A DNA stretch of 8,517 nucleotides from Candidatus Levybacteria bacterium RIFCSPLOWO2_01_FULL_39_10 (lineage in GTDB: Bacteria > Patescibacteriota > Microgenomatia > Levybacterales > UBA12049), in NCBI GenBank assembly GCA_001782515.1, contig MFOV01000010.1, positions 1 to 8,517 of the forward strand, given 5' to 3'. The number at the start of each line of letters is the position of its first letter. Position 1 is the stretch's first letter. Shown here piece by piece: positions 4,582-8,517 of this stretch. A program made the translations under genes and the position numbers. The notes under the pieces were generated by a model that was not told the origin of the DNA, made no database searches, and saw only the letters and a list, made by a program, of their open reading frames with translations.

Positions 4582-4704
4582 CAGTTATCAGTTTTCGGTT
4601 TTCGGTTATCAGAAATTTGTCTGTCGGTTGTCAGTTTGTCGGTCTGATAAACCGAAAACGGGCAAACTGGAATCTGAAAACAGAAAACCGAGAACCGATA
4701 ACGG
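4582..4704. repeat. Long inverted repeat built of heptamer units
   Basis: The left arm 4582-4613 and right arm 4673-4704 are complementary at 27 of 32 positions without gaps. Inside them CAGTTTG (4632-4638) faces CAAACTG (4663-4669), and CGGT (4640-4643) faces ACCG (4651-4654). The left arm reads as 7-nt units CAGTTAT, CAGTTTT, CGGTTTT, CGGTTAT. It lies between divergent genes, so it is not a terminator for convergent transcripts. If transcribed it would fold into a long hairpin. Confidence 0.65.
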
Positions 4705-4726
4705 AAACGAGTTGAGGCTAAAAAAT

Positions 4727-4755
4727 TTGGCACTCAATTTATGAATTGCTAAAAT
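4727..4755 (+). promoter_or_regulatory. Strong sigma70-like promoter, possible degenerate CIRCE
   Basis: TTGGCA (4727-4732), a 17-nt spacer and TAAAAT (4750-4755) preceded by TGC make a good extended -10 promoter towards the large gene. Its -35 overlaps TTGGCACTC (4727-4735), with AATTGCTAA at 4744-4752, which resembles the HrcA operator CIRCE (TTAGCACTC-N9-GAGTGCTAA). The right arm matches 7 of 9 and the spacer is 8 nt, so the CIRCE reading is weak. The leader to the ATG would be about 285 nt. Confidence 0.45.
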
Positions 4756-4907
4756 AGTTAATTAAAACTTATTCTCATTGTGAAATAATCCATTTTCATA
4801 AAAAATCATTAAAACTGCAAAAATCCAATTTTTCACGAAATAATCTATATGCGTAATTAATATATCATAATATATACTTACCTGTCAGAGTAAATGACTA
4901 TAGGCTC

Positions 4908-4937
4908 TTGACATTTGGTGAAAAACTCATTTATTCT
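4908..4937 (+). promoter_or_regulatory. Candidate sigma70 promoter for the large surface gene
   Basis: A perfect TTGACA (4908-4913) is followed after 18 nt by TATTCT (4932-4937), a 4-of-6 match to TATAAT. Transcription would begin near 4944, about 100 nt before the ATG at 5047. The flanking region 4756-4907 is AT-rich, contains the direct repeat GAAATAATC (4782-4790 and 4837-4845), and no gene is seen in it. Confidence 0.4.
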
Positions 4938-4946
4938 AATAGTATG

Positions 4947-4964
4947 TGTGAAAATACTTTCACA
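4947..4964. promoter_or_regulatory. Perfect dyad, candidate operator
   Basis: TGTGAAA-ATAC-TTTCACA is a perfect 7-bp inverted repeat with a 4-nt spacer, just downstream of the TTGACA promoter's expected start site. Half-sites GTGAAA or TTTCAC also occur at 4780-4785, 4831-4836 and 4918-4923. It resembles a CRP-like site but has N8 rather than N6 between TGTGA and TCACA. Confidence 0.42.
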
Positions 4965-4978
4965 GACCAAACAATCGG

Positions 4979-4993
4979 TATAATCCGTATAAT
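4979..4993 (+). promoter_or_regulatory. Tandem TATAAT boxes
   Basis: Two perfect TATAAT hexamers occur 9 nt apart (4979-4984 and 4988-4993). Neither has a good -35 at 17 nt (ACTTTC or CTTTCA for the first). A start from the second would give a leader of about 45-50 nt. The gene's ATG itself has no clear Shine-Dalgarno. Confidence 0.35.
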
Positions 4994-5046
4994 CTTAAAG
5001 CTAGACACAGTTTTTAATCAAAAAGTGCTCGGTAATACTTTATAAA

Positions 5047-8000
5047 ATGAATTATACTGCCCTATTCAAAAATTCTCTTCTTTTATATGAAAAACCCCTT
5101 TCTAAGGTTACTATCAAAAACTATACCTCAGACGTAAATAAGTTTATAAACTGGTATGGAGAAAAGTTCAAAAAAGACTTTGATCCTCAGGCTGTTTCAT
5201 ATAAGCTGATCGAGGCTTTTAAAAAAGACTCCCTTAATAAATACTCACCAAGATCGGTTAACAGAAGTCTTTCATCCCTTAGAAAGTTTTTCAAGTTTTT
5301 AAAGCTTGAGGGAAATATCTCACATTCTCCATTTGAAGAGGAAGACAAGATTAAAGCCGCAGCTTTGAGTCAGGCTGATCCATGGGGGCTTAAGGATTAT
5401 AAGAATCATTTGTTTGTGCTCAATGCATCAGATCTTACTATAAAAAACTATATCATGGATGTAAAACAGTTCAGAAAATGGGCTGAAAATGTGTTATTTG
5501 ATCCTAATTCGTGGGAGATTTCAGACGATGGTATTTTACAAAAAATAAACTCGAACATAATTGAAACATACAAGGTAAGAATGCTTACTGATCTCAAGCT
5601 CTCTCCCTCATCCGTTAACAGAAAGCTCTCATCTCTAAGAAGTTACTTCAGTTGGGCCATTGAGGCTGGGTTTATCAAATCAAACATTCAAGTGATAAAT
5701 GAAAGCAGTAAATATGCTGATTTTGAAAGACAAGTTGCCAAGCTGCAAAAAGATGAAATATCTTCCAAAACTGCAGGAGGAAAAAATATGAAAAACTATT
5801 CTTCCTTCCCTCCTTTAAGGCTGTTTCAGAAAGTGAGATCTGGATTTTACCTATTGCTCGATTCTCTTTTGATTATTCCGCTGGCAAGAGCGTGGGCTCA
5901 GGCAGACCACGCTCTTTGGCTAGCACGCGGCAAACCGGTTTTTGTCAGCTACAAACCCAAGAAAAAACAAAGTTTCAGCAAGGTTGTTTTAGGAAAAGAT
6001 GAAGTCAGAAGTATCCCAAAATCCTATTTTGCACCGCTTTCGATATCTACTGCAAGCTTGCCTCTTTATAAAAAGATCTGGCACCACATAAGGTATACCC
6101 GTCCAAACTGGTATAAAAGGTATCATATGTATCCATTTACTTCCTATCTCCACTTTGCGCTTTTGATGTTATTTGTTTCGCTTCTGGGATACGTCGCTTA
6201 TACGCATTTTATTGCCCCTGAAAAGAATAAGACTGCGGTTTTGGGAACACTCCCCACTGCTCCTCCAAGAATTCTCTCATTTCAGGGAAGGCTGACTGAT
6301 GCAAACGATCAGCCCATAACTACACAAACAACTCTTCGGATGGCAATTTATGATAACGAAACAGCATCAGGCTCAGCACTTTTGTGGCAGGAAATAGTAA
6401 GCCCGATTCCTGATAAAGACGGTATATTCGCGGTCATTCTGGGCGAAAATACGCCTATTCCCCAAAGCCTTTTTGCCCAGAATTCTGCCTTGTGGCTAGG
6501 GGTAACTGTCCAAACAACACCTGAGCTCAAGCCTCGCCAGCAGATCGCAACTGTTGCCTTTGCGGCCAATGCGGAAACTCTTCAAGGCCTTCCCCCGATT
6601 ACAAATACACTTAATACGGCGAATGTCGTTTTAGCGCTTAATTCATCGGGCAATTTATCAATAGGAGGCACTGCCTCTCCCACTTTTCAGGCAACAGGAG
6701 GCGCATTTACTCTTTCAGGCCTGAGCTTAGTTCTCACTTCAAATTCAGGATCAAATGGGAATGTCAGTATCACGCCTGACGGCACAGGCGTGATTGATCT
6801 TCAAAAAGTGATACAAAATACTACAAACAATAACTCTGTAATACCAGGGGCTGTACAGGTTGATGATATTTTTACCGTGAATGCAGGCACAGGGAGCATT
6901 GCTGTTCTGAATGTAAATCAAACATCCGGGGGGGATTTAATTGTTGCCTCTGTTTCAGGATCGAGAAAATTCAGGGTTGAGAATAACGGTAATATTACAG
7001 CAGGAACTTACAATGGACTGACGGTTTCTTCAGGCACAATAACCTCAGGCGCATGGAACGGGACTTTGATTTCTCCCACATACGGAGGCACAGGGCTAAA
7101 TACTTCCTCCTCAACCGGAGTTGCCTATATAACATCTGGCACATGGTCAATTGATCCCCTTTCTCTTCAGGCAAATCACGGCGGAACAGGACACGCAACT
7201 TATTCAGTCGGAGATATCTTATACGCAACAAGCTCCTCTGCCCTTGCCAGACTCCCTGTTGGAACGTCTGGGGAATGTTTAACAGGTGGCACAACACCTT
7301 CATGGATTTCATGTTCTGGGGCTTCTTCAAACCTGTGGACTTCATCAAATGATACACTCTACCCAATTAATGAAACCTTTGATCTTCTTGTTGGAGGCCA
7401 ATCTACAGAATCTGCTAAGTTTGCCGTAATTGGAATTAACAATACCAGAGGGACTCAAACAGCATCAATTGCCGGATCCATATCCCTAGATTCTTCAACT
7501 GCCGGTCTCCAAACAACAAATTTGCAAACCCTAACAATTGGCGGAGCCTCAACGGGTAATATAGTTATAGATTCGGGTTCAAATATTACAGAGTTTAATG
7601 ATCCGACAATTTATACCAACCAAGCAACATTAACCCTGTTCGATTCAACTGCAACAACCATTAACTTTGCAAGAGCGGCAACAGCGATTAACATGGGGGC
7701 ATCAGGAGGAACCCTTATTCTTGGTAACGCTGGCGGCGCATCAACCATACAAACAATAACTGGAGGCCTGACCCTAAATTCAGGCTCAAACACCCTAACG
7801 ATTGACTCCTCTGATGCAACCCTAACAGCTACGGGAATAGCAACTATAACTGCAGCATCAACCCTTGGTATTTCATCAACAACACTTAATCTTGGTGCAG
7901 GAGCCGATGCAACAATCTCAACAGAATCAAATGGTAATCTTACGCTTACAACACAAGGGTCAGGAGACCTAAGAATACTCTCAGATGTTGATACAGATAT

Positions 8001-8517
8001 ATTGTTTCCAAATACAGATTTTATAACTGAAGATAACTCTGTCCTTTACTCCGGAGCAGGAGGAAAACTATTTGCAGCAACAACAACAGCAACTGATCAA
8101 TGTTTGGTATCTAACGGAGCAAATGCAGCTCCTGCATGGGAAACCTGTCCTGTGGGAGGAGTAAGCTCTAACTGGAGAATAACCCAAGGAGCTCTCTCAC
8201 CGATAAATGACACACTTGATGTTTTAATCGGCGGAGAGTCAACTTCATCTGCAAAGTTTGGAGTACTAAACGTCAACTCAGGCACTCCAACAGCTACAAT
8301 TTCAGCAAATTCAGGAAATGATGCAACATTTGTTACAGGATTAGGTAATCTTGGAACAACTAACGCACAGACTCTAACTCTTGGAGGGACAACTACAGGA
8401 AACATAGTAATAGACTCAGGATCAAACTCTGTAACAGTATCAGATGATTTAGCAATAGCTGGAGGAAACATAACAACAGCACTAACCCTGGACCAGACAC
8501 TTGATGTTACCGGAATA
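5047..8517 (+). CDS. Giant surface protein: tandem recombinase core-binding domains, TM helix, fibre-like repeats (right end cut)
   Basis: An uninterrupted frame of 1157 codons runs off the right edge. Residues about 17-98 and 125-213 are two copies of the SAM-like core-binding domain of XerC/XerD-type tyrosine recombinases. Shared residues include TIKNY (22-26, 131-135) and SPxSVNRxLSSLR (67-79, 186-198). The catalytic domain with its Arg-His-Arg-Tyr set is absent. A weak hydrophobic stretch (267-280), a very basic region (303-360) and a transmembrane helix (367-389) follow, predicting the N-terminus inside and the rest outside. An FQGRLTD domain (about 405-515) matches a module found in many bacterial surface proteins. 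Residues 530-1157 are Thr/Ser/Gly/Asn-rich beta repeats with phage-tail-fibre signatures such as GTYNGLTV, YGGTG and GDILYATSSSALA. The family function is unknown to me. ATG 5047 is the first start after the in-frame TAG at 5002, and has no clear Shine-Dalgarno. Confidence 0.85.
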   Translation, partial: MNYTALFKNSLLLYEKPLSKVTIKNYTSDVNKFINWYGEKFKKDFDPQAVSYKLIEAFKKDSLNKYSPRSVNRSLSSLRKFFKFLKLEGNISHSPFEEEDKIKAAALSQADPWGLKDYKNHLFVLNASDLTIKNYIMDVKQFRKWAENVLFDPNSWEISDDGILQKINSNIIETYKVRMLTDLKLSPSSVNRKLSSLRSYFSWAIEAGFIKSNIQVINESSKYADFERQVAKLQKDEISSKTAGGKNMKNYSSFPPLRLFQKVRSGFYLLLDSLLIIPLARAWAQADHALWLARGKPVFVSYKPKKKQSFSKVVLGKDEVRSIPKSYFAPLSISTASLPLYKKIWHHIRYTRPNWYKRYHMYPFTSYLHFALLMLFVSLLGYVAYTHFIAPEKNKTAVLGTLPTAPPRILSFQGRLTDANDQPITTQTTLRMAIYDNETASGSALLWQEIVSPIPDKDGIFAVILGENTPIPQSLFAQNSALWLGVTVQTTPELKPRQQIATVAFAANAETLQGLPPITNTLNTANVVLALNSSGNLSIGGTASPTFQATGGAFTLSGLSLVLTSNSGSNGNVSITPDGTGVIDLQKVIQNTTNNNSVIPGAVQVDDIFTVNAGTGSIAVLNVNQTSGGDLIVASVSGSRKFRVENNGNITAGTYNGLTVSSGTITSGAWNGTLISPTYGGTGLNTSSSTGVAYITSGTWSIDPLSLQANHGGTGHATYSVGDILYATSSSALARLPVGTSGECLTGGTTPSWISCSGASSNLWTSSNDTLYPINETFDLLVGGQSTESAKFAVIGINNTRGTQTASIAGSISLDSSTAGLQTTNLQTLTIGGASTGNIVIDSGSNITEFNDPTIYTNQATLTLFDSTATTINFARAATAINMGASGGTLILGNAGGASTIQTITGGLTLNSGSNTLTIDSSDATLTATGIATITAASTLGISSTTLNLGAGADATISTESNGNLTLTTQGSGDLRILSDVDTDILFPNTDFITEDNSVLYSGAGGKLFAATTTATDQCLVSNGANAAPAWETCPVGGVSSNWRITQGALSPINDTLDVLIGGESTSSAKFGVLNVNSGTPTATISANSGNDATFVTGLGNLGTTNAQTLTLGGTTTGNIVIDSGSNSVTVSDDLAIAGGNITTALTLDQTLDVTGI
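5775..5790 (+). promoter_or_regulatory. Internal consensus Shine-Dalgarno plus in-frame ATG
   Basis: AGGAGG (5775-5780) is followed after 7 nt by ATG (5788-5790), in frame with the large gene at Met248. It sits between the second core-binding domain and the membrane part. The product from here would begin MKNYSSFPPLRLFQKVRSGF, followed by a hydrophobic stretch and AWA|Q (282-285), and so looks like an export-signal start. It is a much better start site than the upstream ATG at 5047. Confidence 0.6.
7225..8517 (+). repeat. About 280-residue protein repeat in the fibre region
   Basis: Two units are visible, the second cut by the edge. Landmarks repeat at offsets of 275-281 residues: ECLTGG...PSWISC (Cys744, Cys756) with QCLVSN...PAWETC (Cys1019, Cys1034); SSNLW (760-764) with SSNW (1040-1043); PINETFDLLVGG with PINDTLDVLIGG; QTLTIGG..TGNIVIDSGSN (827-846) with its counterpart at 1108-1127. 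Each unit has exactly one Cys pair, so one disulfide per unit is likely. Confidence 0.6.

Noticed and set aside
4582..4704. CRISPR array
   Set aside because: The units are 7 nt, contiguous and inverted about a centre. There are no constant repeats of 23-40 nt with unique spacers and no cas gene.
4947..4964. CRP binding site
   Set aside because: The TGTGA and TCACA half-sites are separated by 8 rather than 6 nt, so it is listed only as a generic dyad.
5047..5790. Functional integrase or XerC-type recombinase
   Set aside because: Only core-binding domains are present. No catalytic Arg, His-x-x-Arg or Tyr motif follows, and the frame continues into a membrane helix.
6348..8471. Several minus-strand open frames inside the giant gene
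   Set aside because: They are reverse-complement shadows of Thr/Ser/Gly-rich codons, without ribosome sites. The plus-strand frame is continuous and shows protein-level repeats.

Overview
The window looks like part of a small, AT-rich bacterial genome with many secreted and surface proteins. The closest match I can suggest is the Candidate Phyla Radiation (Patescibacteria, possibly a Microgenomates-like lineage). This is an inference from protein style, not from a marker gene: there is no rRNA, tRNA or housekeeping gene here. TGA acts as a stop in two genes, and a 1157-codon frame has no in-frame TGA, so the standard bacterial code fits.

Positions 1-1330 hold a compact minus-strand operon of six small genes (38-117 residues; the last runs off the left edge). 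By eye it is richer in GC than the rest. Four of the six encode proteins with one or two membrane helices. All have a Shine-Dalgarno sequence, mostly AAAGGAG-type, and two genes overlap by 4 nt. I recognise none of them. Positions 1330-1934 are non-coding: short direct and inverted repeats, GC-rich hairpins, a TCAG/CTGA repeat island and the promoter zone of the next gene.

Positions 1935-4533 carry three exported proteins. Two are on the plus strand and overlap by 1 nt (TGATG): a secreted beta-sandwich protein without an anchor, then a two-domain beta protein with a C-terminal membrane anchor that resembles the WxL-interacting (DUF916-type) family. The third, on the minus strand, converges on them and overlaps the second gene by 4 nt. 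It has a signal peptide, two small Ig-like or regulatory-type beta domains and a C-terminal anchor. Together they look like a cell-surface assembly module.

Positions 4534-5046 are a divergent, very AT-rich regulatory region. It contains a long heptamer-based inverted repeat, several sigma70-like promoters and a perfect dyad. From 5047 to the right edge runs one open frame of at least 1157 codons. Its N-terminus has two tandem tyrosine-recombinase core-binding (SAM-like) domains with no catalytic domain. After these come a basic stretch, a transmembrane helix, an FQGRL-type surface domain and long phage-tail-fibre-like beta repeats. A consensus Shine-Dalgarno and in-frame ATG (5775-5790) sit at the junction between the DNA-binding-like and surface halves, so the locus may make two proteins or be a recent gene fusion. 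This is the most unusual object in the window.
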